From: Flavobacterium restrictum
GTDB taxonomy: Bacteria; Bacteroidota; Bacteroidia; Flavobacteriales; Flavobacteriaceae
DNA length: 64,000 nt
NCBI RefSeq assembly: GCF_007097245.1
Contig: NZ_VJZT01000008.1
Coordinates: forward strand, 101,599 to 165,598
Direction of reading: 5' to 3'
Positions within the stretch are counted from its first letter, which is position 1, and the number at the start of each line of letters is the position of its first letter. The notes beneath the pieces were generated by a model. That model had not been told where the DNA came from, did not search any database, and saw nothing but the letters and a program-made list of their open reading frames with translations. This document shows positions 1 through 8,016 of this stretch, in pieces. The position numbers and the translations under genes were made by a program.

Positions 1-2
1 TG

Positions 3-791
3 CGTGGGTTGAGTTACGTAGAAGTAGAAGTTACAGGTCCCAATCGGGATTTACATTCTGGATTGTATGGTGGTGCTGTTGCAAATCCTATCAACGTTTT
101 GACCAAGATGATTGCCTCGCTTCATGACGAAAACAATCACATTACGATTCCTAGTTTTTATGACAATGTAACCGAATTATCTCTCGAGGAAAGAGCTGAA
201 ATGGCCAAAGCACCTTTTAGTTTAGAAGCCTACAAAAAAGCATTAGACCTCAACGACATTTATGGCGAAAAAGGCTATACAACTAACGAAAGAAACTCCA
301 TTCGCCCAACGCTGGACGTCAACGGAATTTGGGGTGGTTATACTGGTGAAGGTGCCAAAACAGTAATTCCTAGCCAGGCTTTTGCCAAAATTTCGATGCG
401 ACTAGTCCCTAATCAAGACTGGGAAGCCATCACAACATTGTTTACACAACATTTCATTAGTATTGCGCCAGCAGGAGTGAAAGTAAAAGTTAAACCCCAT
501 CACGGCGGACAAGGCTATGTAACCCCAATTGACAGCATTGGCTACAAAGCGGCAAATAAAGCCTACACCGAAACCTTTGGAGTTCCTGCCATTCCAGTAC
601 GATCAGGAGGCAGTATTCCTATTGTAGCCTTATTCGAAAAAGAACTCAAAAGCAAAACTATCCTAATGGGATTTGGTTTAGATAGCGATGCTATTCATTC
701 CCCAAACGAACATTTTGGGATTTTTAATTACTTGAAAGGCATTGAAACGATACCGTTGTTTTATAAGTATTTTGTAGAATTATCAAAATAA
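3..791 (+). CDS. M20-family dipeptidase, 3' part (5' end outside the window)
   Basis: The frame is open from the first bases, so the gene begins upstream; a TTG at base 9 is only an internal codon. About 262 residues are visible, a little over half of the roughly 460 expected for M20 dipeptidases, which hydrolyse di- and short peptides with two zinc ions in the cytoplasm. The visible part holds the inserted dimerisation domain (LHSGLYGGAVANP, then the Gly-rich VNGIWGGYTGEGAKTVIP) and the end of the catalytic domain. The motif AIHSPNEHFG near the C-terminus carries the last metal-ligand histidine of the family. The active-site Asp and Glu of the N-terminal half cannot be checked. The family call is firm; the substrate is not known. 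Confidence 0.88.
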   Translation, partial: RGLSYVEVEVTGPNRDLHSGLYGGAVANPINVLTKMIASLHDENNHITIPSFYDNVTELSLEERAEMAKAPFSLEAYKKALDLNDIYGEKGYTTNERNSIRPTLDVNGIWGGYTGEGAKTVIPSQAFAKISMRLVPNQDWEAITTLFTQHFISIAPAGVKVKVKPHHGGQGYVTPIDSIGYKAANKAYTETFGVPAIPVRSGGSIPIVALFEKELKSKTILMGFGLDSDAIHSPNEHFGIFNYLKGIETIPLFYKYFVELSK

Positions 792-902
792 CCTATACTG
801 ACACAAAGATTATTTTGTCATGAATTCATAAGTTTTACATCCATTAGTGATTTTAAGTCTTTTTAATGTGTGAAATTTGTGGCTCTTTTTACTATTCAAA
901 CC

Positions 903-1349
903 ATGCGGTTCCCTTTTGCAAATCTCGGTTTCCTATCATGGCGAAAGCTTATTTTCGCTGGGCTGTTGCTTGTATTCATTGGATGTAAAACCAACCAAAT
1001 CAAGAACAAAAAACGAGAAGGATTTTGGGTTGAATTGTACGAGCAAGACTCCGCCAAATACAAATCAAAAGGTTATTATCAGGCAAGTGATCCCAAAAAA
1101 ACATGGAGGTATTATTTAAACGGTAAATTAATCAAGAAAGAAAAATACAAATTAGGCATTTGCTACACGACTTTTTATTTCAAAAATGGAAAAATAGAGT
1201 CGCAAGGACAAACCAATTTAACAGAAACAGCTACCGAAACACATTGGTTTTATAACGGAAACTGGCGGTACTACAATGAAAAAGGAAAACTAACCTGCAT
1301 TCGAAATTACAATAATGGGGAATTAATCTCGGAAACAATAGAACCCTAA
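903..1349 (+). CDS. Small lipoprotein with MORN/YwqK-like repeat strands
   Basis: A basic stretch and hydrophobic segment end in the lipobox-like VFIGC (Cys 28 from the ATG), so it is probably a lipoprotein. The mature part has repeated Tyr/Trp-Gly-Lys strands (TWRYYLNGKLIKKEKY, FKNGKIESQG, WRYYNEKGKL) resembling MORN_2/YwqK antitoxin-like repeats seen in many Bacteroidota surface lipoproteins. I chose the ATG at 903 because it sits directly in front of the signal peptide; an in-frame GTG at 870 would add 11 residues. A strong hairpin terminator follows directly. No function can be assigned, and no YwqJ-type toxin is adjacent. Confidence 0.7.
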   Translation: MRFPFANLGFLSWRKLIFAGLLLVFIGCKTNQIKNKKREGFWVELYEQDSAKYKSKGYYQASDPKKTWRYYLNGKLIKKEKYKLGICYTTFYFKNGKIESQGQTNLTETATETHWFYNGNWRYYNEKGKLTCIRNYNNGELISETIEP

Positions 1350-1350
1350 A

Positions 1351-1376
1351 AAAGCCACTTTTTGCAAAGTGGCTTT
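1351..1376. terminator. Bidirectional hairpin terminator
   Basis: An 11-bp perfect stem (AAAGCCACTTT / AAAGTGGCTTT) with a TTGC loop lies between two convergent genes. It starts just after the stop of the small lipoprotein gene and lies 26 bp from the end of the reverse-strand saccharopine-dehydrogenase-like gene. A/T runs on both sides suit it to either direction. Confidence 0.8.
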
Positions 1377-1401
1377 ACACTAAAAAAATCTAAAAAAACA
1401 A

Positions 1402-2772
1402 TCAACTAAAAACTTTATCTGGGTTGTAGCCCAAATAAGGCATGGCTTGCTCCTTGAAAACAACGCCATAATCTTCTAACTCTTTCAGAATGGGCAAATA
1501 CACTTCTTTCCGGATAGGCAGTTGCACACCTGGCGTGGTAATTTTACCATTCAATATCAATAATGTGGCCATAGCAACGGGTAAACCAACGGTTTTGGCC
1601 ATGGCAGTATACGTTTGATCGTTGCCAATGCAAACCATTTTCGAATCAATTTGCTCTTTTTTGCCATTATTTTCGTATCCAAATTTGTGGTACATCACAA
1701 TCATATCTTTGTCATCTGCTTGCAAAGTCCAACTATCGGTTAGGATTTTTTCTAATATTTGAGCCGGAGTAGCGTTTTTCAACCCAACTTTTTTGTCATT
1801 ATTAAACAAATCAAGTTCCAAAAGCTTGTCCCACATGGTGTCGTCTTGATCTATTTTTAAAATCAATCGCATCTTAATTTCAACTGAATCCGTGGGATGA
1901 TACGGCAAAAAAGAATTGACAAATTGGCGGTAACTCATGTTTTCCGAATCCTCCATAACGTAACTATCATCCGTCATGCCCAGTTGTACAAACATATTCC
2001 AAGCTTTAGAAAAACCCAACCTACGAATGGTTCCTCGGTACAAAGTGAGCACGTTATCGAGACCATAAACAGAGCGGTATTTTAAGGAATCACGATTCGA
2101 ATAGGCTTCAAATTTGCCAAAACCTTCTACTTCTAGAAACTCGGTTCTGCGAAATAAACTCCCGTACGGAATGTACTTATAAGCGCCTTCCTGAATGAAT
2201 TTTGCTGCTCCACCTTGACCCGCAAGTACGACGTTTCTGGGTGCCCAAGTAAATTTATAATTCCAAAGATTCGTATCCGATTCGGGTGCTACAAGTCCGC
2301 CACAAAAGGATTCGAACAAAAGCATTTTTCCGCCCTTCTCGGTAATTTCATCAATTACCTTCATCGCACTCATATGGTCAATGCCTGGGTCAAGACCAAT
2401 TTCATTCATAAAAATTAGATTACTTGCTTTGGCTTGCGCATCGAGTTCTTGCATCGCATCGCTAACGTAGGAAGCGGTAACCAAATGTTTATGATACAAA
2501 ATGCAATCTCTGGCGACTTCAATATGCAAATGTGCCGGCAACATCGAGATGACAATCGTGGCTTTTTGGACAGCACTTTTTCGTTGATTTTCATCAAAAA
2601 TATCCAAAGCTATGGGCGTGGCATTGGGATGATTATTGGTTTTTTTTTGCGCCAAAGACAACGATAAATCCGCAATAATAAGATGCAAATTTTCCACCTC
2701 CGATTTCTCCAGAAGATACTGTATCAACGAAGAAGCAGATCGTCCTGCTCCAATAATTAAAATCGTTCTCAT
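1402..2772 (-). CDS. Saccharopine dehydrogenase family protein
   Basis: 456 residues with an N-terminal Rossmann fold that opens TILIIGAGRSASSLIQYLL, a dinucleotide-binding glycine motif, followed by the saccharopine-dehydrogenase-type C-terminal domain (for example ASYVSDAMQELDAQAK, NEIGLDPGIDHMSAMKVID). The length fits the saccharopine reductase / lysine 9-dehydrogenase type enzymes, which make or split saccharopine in lysine metabolism using NAD(P). In Flavobacteria the gene is common and is usually annotated only at family level. It is monocistronic here, with its own well-formed promoter at 2791-2822 and a shared terminator at 1351-1376. The direction of the reaction in the cell cannot be told from sequence. 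Confidence 0.85.
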   Translation of the reverse strand: MRTILIIGAGRSASSLIQYLLEKSEVENLHLIIADLSLSLAQKKTNNHPNATPIALDIFDENQRKSAVQKATIVISMLPAHLHIEVARDCILYHKHLVTASYVSDAMQELDAQAKASNLIFMNEIGLDPGIDHMSAMKVIDEITEKGGKMLLFESFCGGLVAPESDTNLWNYKFTWAPRNVVLAGQGGAAKFIQEGAYKYIPYGSLFRRTEFLEVEGFGKFEAYSNRDSLKYRSVYGLDNVLTLYRGTIRRLGFSKAWNMFVQLGMTDDSYVMEDSENMSYRQFVNSFLPYHPTDSVEIKMRLILKIDQDDTMWDKLLELDLFNNDKKVGLKNATPAQILEKILTDSWTLQADDKDMIVMYHKFGYENNGKKEQIDSKMVCIGNDQTYTAMAKTVGLPVAMATLLILNGKITTPGVQLPIRKEVYLPILKELEDYGVVFKEQAMPYLGYNPDKVFS

Positions 2773-2790
2773 TTTTTATAAAATATAACA

Positions 2791-2822
2791 CAAACATACA
2801 ATAATGTTGTATTTATAACAAA
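2791..2822 (-). promoter_or_regulatory. Bacteroidota-type promoter of the saccharopine dehydrogenase-like gene
   Basis: Read on the reverse strand, a TTTG (-33) at 2819-2822 is followed after exactly 20 bp by TATGTTTG at 2791-2798, a full match to the TAnnTTTG -7 consensus. The implied start of transcription is about a dozen bases before the ATG at 2772. This is the best-formed promoter in the window. Confidence 0.7.
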
Positions 2823-2901
2823 CGATTGCTCTCTAAAAATAAATTTCTTTTTGTGTTGCTTTACATTTGCTAAAAAAGTCAAAAGTATCTCCCAAAAACC
2901 T

Positions 2902-2931
2902 TTTGCATTCTAGACATAACCTATACTTTTA
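2902..2931 (+). promoter_or_regulatory. Candidate promoter of the DUF423 gene
   Basis: TTTG at 2902-2905 and, 18 bp later, TACTTTTA at 2924-2931, one mismatch from the TAnnTTTG element. It lies 24 bases before the ATG at 2955. Confidence 0.45.
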
Positions 2932-2954
2932 CAAAGCAAAAAAAATGAATAAAA

Positions 2955-3347
2955 ATGAATAAAAAAAGTATAATTACCGGAATCGTTTTAGGGATGTTGG
3001 CTATAATTTTGGGTGCTTTTGGTGCTCATGCCCTAAAAAAAGTACTGTCGCTCGAACAATTAGTTACTTTTGAAACCGGGGTACGCTATCAAATGTACCA
3101 TGCGCTATTTTTATTGTTTTTTTCGACGCAAAACGACCTTACTGAAAAAGCTAAAAAAACAATCTATTATTTGATACTTTTTGGTGTGATTTTGTTTTCA
3201 GGATCCATTTATTTACTGGCTACAAATGATTTGACTTCATTTGATTTTAGAGTAATTGGTTTTGTAACACCTATTGGCGGACTCCTATTAATACTGGGCT
3301 GGGGCGTTTTTTTATATCAGTTTTTAAATAAAAAAACGTTAAAATAG
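2955..3347 (+). CDS. DUF423 family small membrane protein
   Basis: 130 residues, almost all hydrophobic, with four predicted membrane segments (about residues 7-27, 45-60, 69-88 and 97-122). The N-terminal GAFGAHALKK and the later ETGVRYQMYHALFLL are the family signature of DUF423/YgdD inner-membrane proteins. Family function is unknown. The length is normal. An upstream ATG four codons earlier overlaps the same frame region (AAAAATGAATAAAAATGAAT), so the start could shift slightly. The gene stands between a candidate promoter and the pckA promoter. Confidence 0.88.
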   Translation: MNKKSIITGIVLGMLAIILGAFGAHALKKVLSLEQLVTFETGVRYQMYHALFLLFFSTQNDLTEKAKKTIYYLILFGVILFSGSIYLLATNDLTSFDFRVIGFVTPIGGLLLILGWGVFLYQFLNKKTLK

Positions 3348-3378
3348 CCTATCGTAATTCTTTCTAAAAAAATAGTTC

Positions 3379-3386
3379 TACTTTTG
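3379..3386 (+). promoter_or_regulatory. -7 element upstream of pckA
   Basis: TACTTTTG is an exact match to TAnnTTTG and lies 35 bases before the pckA ATG. No clear TTTG is seen at the expected -33 distance, so activation may need a factor or the -33 is degenerate. Confidence 0.45.
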
Positions 3387-3421
3387 CAGTCTATAAAAAC
3401 AACATAGACAACTACAACTTT

Positions 3422-5023
3422 ATGGAGAACTACGCCCTCTTTACGAAATCGATTGCGCTAACTGAATTAGGAATAAAAAATGCCACTATTCACTATCAAT
3501 TATCCGCAGCCGAGTTACATGAAAAAACACTTCAATCTGGACAAGGAATCGAAAATTCAACAGGAGCATTAGCAATTAACACGGGTAAATTTACGGGTCG
3601 TTCTCCACAAGATCGATTTATTGTAAAAGATACCATTACACAAGACAAAGTATGGTGGGGCAATGTAAATATTCCTTTTGAACCCAGCGATTTTGACGCG
3701 CTTTACGACAAAGTAACTGCTTACTTATCGAATAAGGAAATTTTTGTTCGTGATAGTTCCGTTTGTGCCGATGCAAAGTACAGACTCAATGTGCGTGTGG
3801 TGACCGAAACCGCATGGGCAAACTTGTTTTGTTACAATATGTTTTTACGTCCAACGGCGTTAGAACTAGCCGATTTTACCCCAGAATGGACGGTGATTTG
3901 TGCTCCCGATTTTCAAGCAATTCCAGAACGTGACAAAACGAGAGACAGCAATTTTGCCATTTTGAATTTCACCAGAAAAATTGCTCTCATTGGCGGTACA
4001 GGCTATACAGGTGAGATGAAAAAAGGAATTTTTTCGGCTTTGAATTTTATATTGCCCGTTTTCAAGAACACCTTACCCATGCATTGCAGTGCCAATGTGG
4101 GCGAAGATGGCGATACGGCACTCTTTTTTGGTTTATCAGGAACGGGGAAAACGACCTTATCCGCAGATCCAAACAGGAAATTAATAGGCGATGATGAACA
4201 CGGCTGGACAAAGGAAAATACGGTGTTTAATTTTGAAGGTGGCTGCTACGCCAAAGTGGTCAACCTCACCGAGGCTCAAGAACCAGACATTTTTGGAGCC
4301 ATAAAAAAAGGAGCTATTCTAGAAAATATGGTTTTCAAAAAAGGCACAAACGAAGTCGATTATACCGATATTTCGATAACACCAAACACCCGAGTAAGCT
4401 ACCCCATAGACCACATCAAGAACATACAACCCAATTCTATTGGTGAAAATCCCAAAAACATATTCTTTTTAACGGCCGATTCTTTTGGGATCTTGCCTCC
4501 AATTGCTAAACTTACGCCAGGGCAAGCGGCCTATCATTTCATATCCGGTTATACCGCAAAAATTGCAGGAACCGAAGCCGGAATTACCGAGCCACAGCCT
4601 AATTTCTCTGCTTGTTTTGGTGCGCCATTCATGCCATTGCACCCAACAAAATATGCCGAAATGTTGAGCAAAAAAATGAAAGAAACCAACGTAACCGTCT
4701 GGCTCATCAACACCGGATGGACAGGCGGCCCTTACGGTACAGGAAGCCGAATGAAACTAAAATACACCCGTGCCATGATTACTGCTGCACTCAACGGAGA
4801 ATTAAACGAGGTAGCATTTATAGCACACCCCGTTTTTGGGATTGCCCAACCGCAATCCTGTCCCAATGTTCCTACCGAAATATTAAATCCTAGAAATACC
4901 TGGGAAAACCCAGTGTTATATGACGAAAAAGCAATCGAATTGGCACAAAAGTTCACCACCAATTTTGCTAAATTTCAAGAATTTGCAAATGCCGAAATTT
5001 TGGCTGGTGCTCCAAAAGCATAG
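3422..5023 (+). CDS. pckA: Phosphoenolpyruvate carboxykinase (ATP)
   Basis: 533 residues, normal for ATP-dependent PEP carboxykinase, which converts oxaloacetate and ATP to phosphoenolpyruvate, CO2 and ADP as the entry step of gluconeogenesis. Visible signatures: oxaloacetate-binding TGRSPQDRF near residue 60, the P-loop GLSGTGKTTLSAD starting near residue 236, the metal-binding LIGDDEHGW just after it, and the C-terminal adenine pocket region TGWTGGPYGTGSRMKL. No key residue looks altered. It is monocistronic: its own -7 element lies upstream and a clear hairpin terminator downstream. The stop is TAG, which shows that UAG works as a normal stop in this genome. Confidence 0.97.
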   Translation: MENYALFTKSIALTELGIKNATIHYQLSAAELHEKTLQSGQGIENSTGALAINTGKFTGRSPQDRFIVKDTITQDKVWWGNVNIPFEPSDFDALYDKVTAYLSNKEIFVRDSSVCADAKYRLNVRVVTETAWANLFCYNMFLRPTALELADFTPEWTVICAPDFQAIPERDKTRDSNFAILNFTRKIALIGGTGYTGEMKKGIFSALNFILPVFKNTLPMHCSANVGEDGDTALFFGLSGTGKTTLSADPNRKLIGDDEHGWTKENTVFNFEGGCYAKVVNLTEAQEPDIFGAIKKGAILENMVFKKGTNEVDYTDISITPNTRVSYPIDHIKNIQPNSIGENPKNIFFLTADSFGILPPIAKLTPGQAAYHFISGYTAKIAGTEAGITEPQPNFSACFGAPFMPLHPTKYAEMLSKKMKETNVTVWLINTGWTGGPYGTGSRMKLKYTRAMITAALNGELNEVAFIAHPVFGIAQPQSCPNVPTEILNPRNTWENPVLYDEKAIELAQKFTTNFAKFQEFANAEILAGAPKA

Positions 5024-5049
5024 GTTGGTATTAATTCAAAAAAGGGAAA

Positions 5050-5072
5050 AAGCTGTTCGTTAAGAGCAGCTT
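5050..5072 (+). terminator. Rho-independent terminator of pckA
   Basis: A 9-bp stem (AAGCTGTTC / GAGCAGCTT with one G-U pair), loop GTTAA, then a run of T. It lies 27 bases after the pckA stop. Confidence 0.85.
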
Positions 5073-5149
5073 TTTTTATGTGAAGAAGGTAACAAAAAAA
5101 GCAAACAAATACTAATCAAGTATTTATACCAATAGGCAATTTTTGGCGT

Positions 5150-5157
5150 TAAATTTG
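5150..5157 (+). promoter_or_regulatory. -7 element upstream of the DUF4407 gene
   Basis: TAAATTTG matches TAnnTTTG exactly and lies 27 bases before the ATG at 5185. No convincing -33 TTTG is present at the usual distance. Confidence 0.4.
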
Positions 5158-5184
5158 TAATCATCAATCAAAAATAAATCAATC

Positions 5185-6285
5185 ATGTTAAAATCATTTT
5201 TCATCCTCTGTTCTGGAGCCGACAAAAACCTCCTCGAAAATTGCTCCGAAGGCGAACAAACCAAATTTGTAGGCATTGGAGCCACCGTTTTTTTTACAGC
5301 CGTAATGGCTTTTATCGCTAGTGGATACGCCCTTTTTACCGTTTTTGACGACCCAATTCCAGCGGTGTTATTTGGCTTGGTATGGAGTTTACTCATCTTT
5401 AATCTCGATCGGTTTATTGTTTCTACCATCCGGAAAAGAGACTCTTTTTGGAGCGAATTGGGTCAAGCCATGCCCCGAATTATCTTGGCAATAATTATTG
5501 CTATCGTAATTTCGAAACCATTGGAGATTAAAATTTTCCAAAAAGAAATCAATACCGTTTTGTTGAAAGAAAAAAATGCAATGGCTTTGAATAACAAAAA
5601 AGAAGTTACTACGTATTTTAAAGGCGATTTAGACAAAAACAAAACCGAAATTGCAAGTCTAAAAGCTGAAATCGTTAAGAAAGAAAAAGAAGTCAACACC
5701 TATTACCAAACCTATATCGCCGAGGCCGAAGGTACTGCTGGCACAAAAAGACTAGGAAAAGGCCCCGTTTTTAAAGAGAAAATTGCCAAACATGATTTGG
5801 CCAAAAAAGAACTCGATACGCTACAAAAAAACAATCTGGCGAAAATTGCAGATAAAGAGAAAAATGCTAAAACATTACAAACTGATTTAGACAAAAAAAT
5901 AACCCAAACGCAACCCATAATTGATGGTTTTGATGGCTTAATGGCACGAATCAATGCCTTGAATAAACTCCCTTGGTTGCCTTCCTTTTTTATCATGCTC
6001 TTATTTTTGGCCATTGAAACCTCGCCTATAATTGCCAAATTGCTCGCTCCAAAAGGCGAATACGATTACAAATTAGAAGACCTAGAAACAGCACTCAAAG
6101 CAACCATAGAACAAGACAAATACCAACGCACTTTGCTAGTAAAAACAAGTGCCACAATGCACGACAAAGTATATAGCGACATCGCCGAGGACAAAAAACT
6201 ATACGATTTGCAACGCAAAAACGCAACCGATTTACTAGCCTTACAATCCAACACGTTTGTTGAGAAACAAAAAGCAACACATTAA
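5185..6285 (+). CDS. DUF4407 domain membrane protein
   Basis: 366 residues. The N-terminal ILCSGADKNLLENCSEGEQTKF is the typical opening of DUF4407 proteins. Two closely spaced hydrophobic segments near residues 30-80 and one at about 92-110 are followed by a long Lys/Glu-rich coiled-coil stretch (about 125-250), then another hydrophobic segment (LPSFFIMLLFLAIETSPIIAKLL, about 263-290) and a charged tail. The DUF4407 family has no assigned biochemical function. The architecture, membrane anchors around a long extramembrane coiled coil, suggests a structural or scaffold role, but that is inference. It is transcribed alone; an 18-bp imperfect inverted repeat follows the gene. Confidence 0.85.
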   Translation: MLKSFFILCSGADKNLLENCSEGEQTKFVGIGATVFFTAVMAFIASGYALFTVFDDPIPAVLFGLVWSLLIFNLDRFIVSTIRKRDSFWSELGQAMPRIILAIIIAIVISKPLEIKIFQKEINTVLLKEKNAMALNNKKEVTTYFKGDLDKNKTEIASLKAEIVKKEKEVNTYYQTYIAEAEGTAGTKRLGKGPVFKEKIAKHDLAKKELDTLQKNNLAKIADKEKNAKTLQTDLDKKITQTQPIIDGFDGLMARINALNKLPWLPSFFIMLLFLAIETSPIIAKLLAPKGEYDYKLEDLETALKATIEQDKYQRTLLVKTSATMHDKVYSDIAEDKKLYDLQRKNATDLLALQSNTFVEKQKATH

Positions 6286-6306
6286 CCGAAAGGTGTAAAA
6301 TAAAAA

Positions 6307-6349
6307 AATCTTACGATCAAAAGAGGAATATTCTTTTGATTATAAGACT
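6307..6349. other. Inverted repeat after the DUF4407 gene
   Basis: Arms 6307-6324 and 6332-6349 pair over 18 bp with three mismatches around a 7-base loop. It lacks a long T-run, so it could be a weak terminator or an mRNA 3'-end stabiliser. Confidence 0.4.
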
Positions 6350-6400
6350 GAATTTGCTAACGAAAATATTTTAAGTTCTCCATTTAATTACAGCAAATTA

Positions 6401-7012
6401 CTAATCGTTTTCTTTGATTTGTTCTATTAGCTCTAACCTTTTTACGATGCTGTCCGTTTTTAGAATTGTTCCTGGGGATAAAACTGCGTTTGCACCAATT
6501 CTTGAATTATCACCAACTAAAGATCCAAATTTATCGATTTTGGTGTCTATAATTTCGTTATTTATTGTTACAAAAATGTTTTTAATTTTTCTTTCATTGT
6601 AATGATTTGCACAAATAGAGCCTGCTTCAAAGTTTACACTTTTTCCAATAATTGAATTTCCGATATAATTAAAATGTGCAATTGCTGAATTATTCAAAAT
6701 TATCGATTGTTTAATTTCGGAACCTGCCCCTATGTTTACATTAGACCCTATGAAAATAGGCCCTCTTAAATAAGCGTTTGCTCCAATAAAACAATTTTCT
6801 GAAATTATAATTTTCCCCTTTAAAATAACTCCTTGCTCAATGATTGCAGTTTTATGAACCATAGCACCATCAATTATATTATAGTCATTCGAAATAGGGT
6901 CGATTGCGTTTTTAAGTTTTTCTTCTAAATTAATAATGATGTCCCAAGGTTGATCGATTTGGTATCTCAACCAATTTGGAGGTTCATTTATAAAATCATT
7001 AAGATTTATCAT
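6401..7012 (-). CDS. Left-handed beta-helix (hexapeptide repeat) protein, GlmU-like C-terminal type
   Basis: 203 residues. After a short N-terminal part (WLRYQIDQPWDIIINLEEKL) come consecutive hexapeptide turns of the [LIV]-G-x4 kind (VILKGKIIISENCFIGANAY, IFIGSNVNIGAGSEI, SIIGKSVNFEAGS, GDNSRIGANAVLSPGTIL). This fold is used by acyltransferases and by the C-terminal domain of GlmU-type sugar-nucleotide enzymes; the order of turns resembles the latter without the N-terminal uridylyltransferase. The substrate is unknown. By eye it is more AT-rich than its neighbours, which may mean recent acquisition. It is separated from the PH-domain gene by about 70 bp on the same strand and could be co-transcribed with it. 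Confidence 0.7.
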   Translation of the reverse strand: MINLNDFINEPPNWLRYQIDQPWDIIINLEEKLKNAIDPISNDYNIIDGAMVHKTAIIEQGVILKGKIIISENCFIGANAYLRGPIFIGSNVNIGAGSEIKQSIILNNSAIAHFNYIGNSIIGKSVNFEAGSICANHYNERKIKNIFVTINNEIIDTKIDKFGSLVGDNSRIGANAVLSPGTILKTDSIVKRLELIEQIKEND

Positions 7013-7083
7013 TTTTTATACAATTTATTTGATATTACCTGAAAACAACAACTTATCACTCACTCTTCCATCTTTGGATTAAC

Positions 7084-7782
7084 CTACATCAAACTCAAAA
7101 TTTCTTTCTTGAACGCATCGTATTCGCCTTGCAGGATTAATCCGTTGTCGAGTAGTTTTTTATAGTTTTGAAGCTTTGCAAAAAGTTCATCTTGCGATAA
7201 TGTGTTGGTTTTATGCTGCTCTATTTCGGGAGTGATTTCTTGTATTGGCTCCGCAAAAATGGGAATAGCAGGCATAATTTCGGCAAAGTTGGTCACTTCT
7301 TCGGTTTCCATTTCTTCAATGATTTCTTCATTTACGGAGGCAGTAACGGGAATTTCTTCTGGAATTGGGATGTTTGGAGTGGTTCCATTTTTTAAAACAT
7401 CCAATTGTTCTTTGGCATACGTAAATATTTTTCTGGCCTGAATTTTTGGAATATAATCAATAGAAACCTGAATATCCGTTTTGGTCGAAAATGAAAATTC
7501 AGATCCTAGAATGTTTTCTTTGACAAAAGTTCCCACGATTTCATCCCAAGTAAAATCGATAAAATCCATCGAAAGTCCCAGATTTTTGGGTTTGCAAATG
7601 ATAATTCTTTTATTGGTCAAAACAATACTGTCTGGAAAAACCGTTATGGCTGGTTTTTTTTGTACCGCTATGTAGCCTATTTCTTCATTTTTCATCAATA
7701 AATCATTGAGTTTTGAAGTGATTTTCTCGATAGCTTTTGGGTCTTGTTCTTCGTTTAAAAACTTTTTAAATTGTTCTTTCAT
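7084..7782 (-). CDS. Bacterial PH-domain protein with C-terminal SHOCT motif
   Basis: 232 residues. Residues about 40-130 (PAITVFPDSIVLTNKRIIIC, then WDEIVGTFVKENILGSEFSF) match the bacterial pleckstrin-homology type domain. A Glu/Pro-rich linker (about 135-190) leads to a C-terminal helical pair (LSQDELFAKLQNYKKLLDNG, then YDAFKKEIL), the short SHOCT motif often found at protein ends and thought to mediate interactions. No signal peptide or membrane segment is present. Function is not known. A -7-like element TACTTTTG lies on the reverse strand at 7843-7850. Confidence 0.75.
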   Translation of the reverse strand: MKEQFKKFLNEEQDPKAIEKITSKLNDLLMKNEEIGYIAVQKKPAITVFPDSIVLTNKRIIICKPKNLGLSMDFIDFTWDEIVGTFVKENILGSEFSFSTKTDIQVSIDYIPKIQARKIFTYAKEQLDVLKNGTTPNIPIPEEIPVTASVNEEIIEEMETEEVTNFAEIMPAIPIFAEPIQEITPEIEQHKTNTLSQDELFAKLQNYKKLLDNGLILQGEYDAFKKEILSLM

Positions 7783-7842
7783 CGTATTTTAATTTAAAAA
7801 AAGCGTTTTGTTTTGGCTTTTTATATCCGTTGTTCCTTTTAG

Positions 7843-7850
7843 CAAAAGTA
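7843..7850 (-). promoter_or_regulatory. -7 element upstream of the PH-domain gene
   Basis: On the reverse strand the bases read TACTTTTG, an exact TAnnTTTG match about 60 bases before the ATG. No clear -33 element is seen, so support is modest. Confidence 0.35.
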
Positions 7851-8016
7851 ATGCCTAATTTCATTATTTAATAAAAAATCGAAATACTTTTACTGCTTTC
7901 CTTTTTTGAAAATAAAAGGAATGGAATTGCACCTATGATTCTCTAAAACATTTAAAATAAAGATTCTATTTTGTGAATTTTTTTGTTAATTTAGTAGTAC
8001 CCAAATCCTAATTCTC

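Noticed and set aside
5124..5429. Reverse frame of 101 codons before and over the DUF4407 gene
   Set aside because: It is antisense to a well-recognised family opening and includes the intergenic gap; no homology signature.
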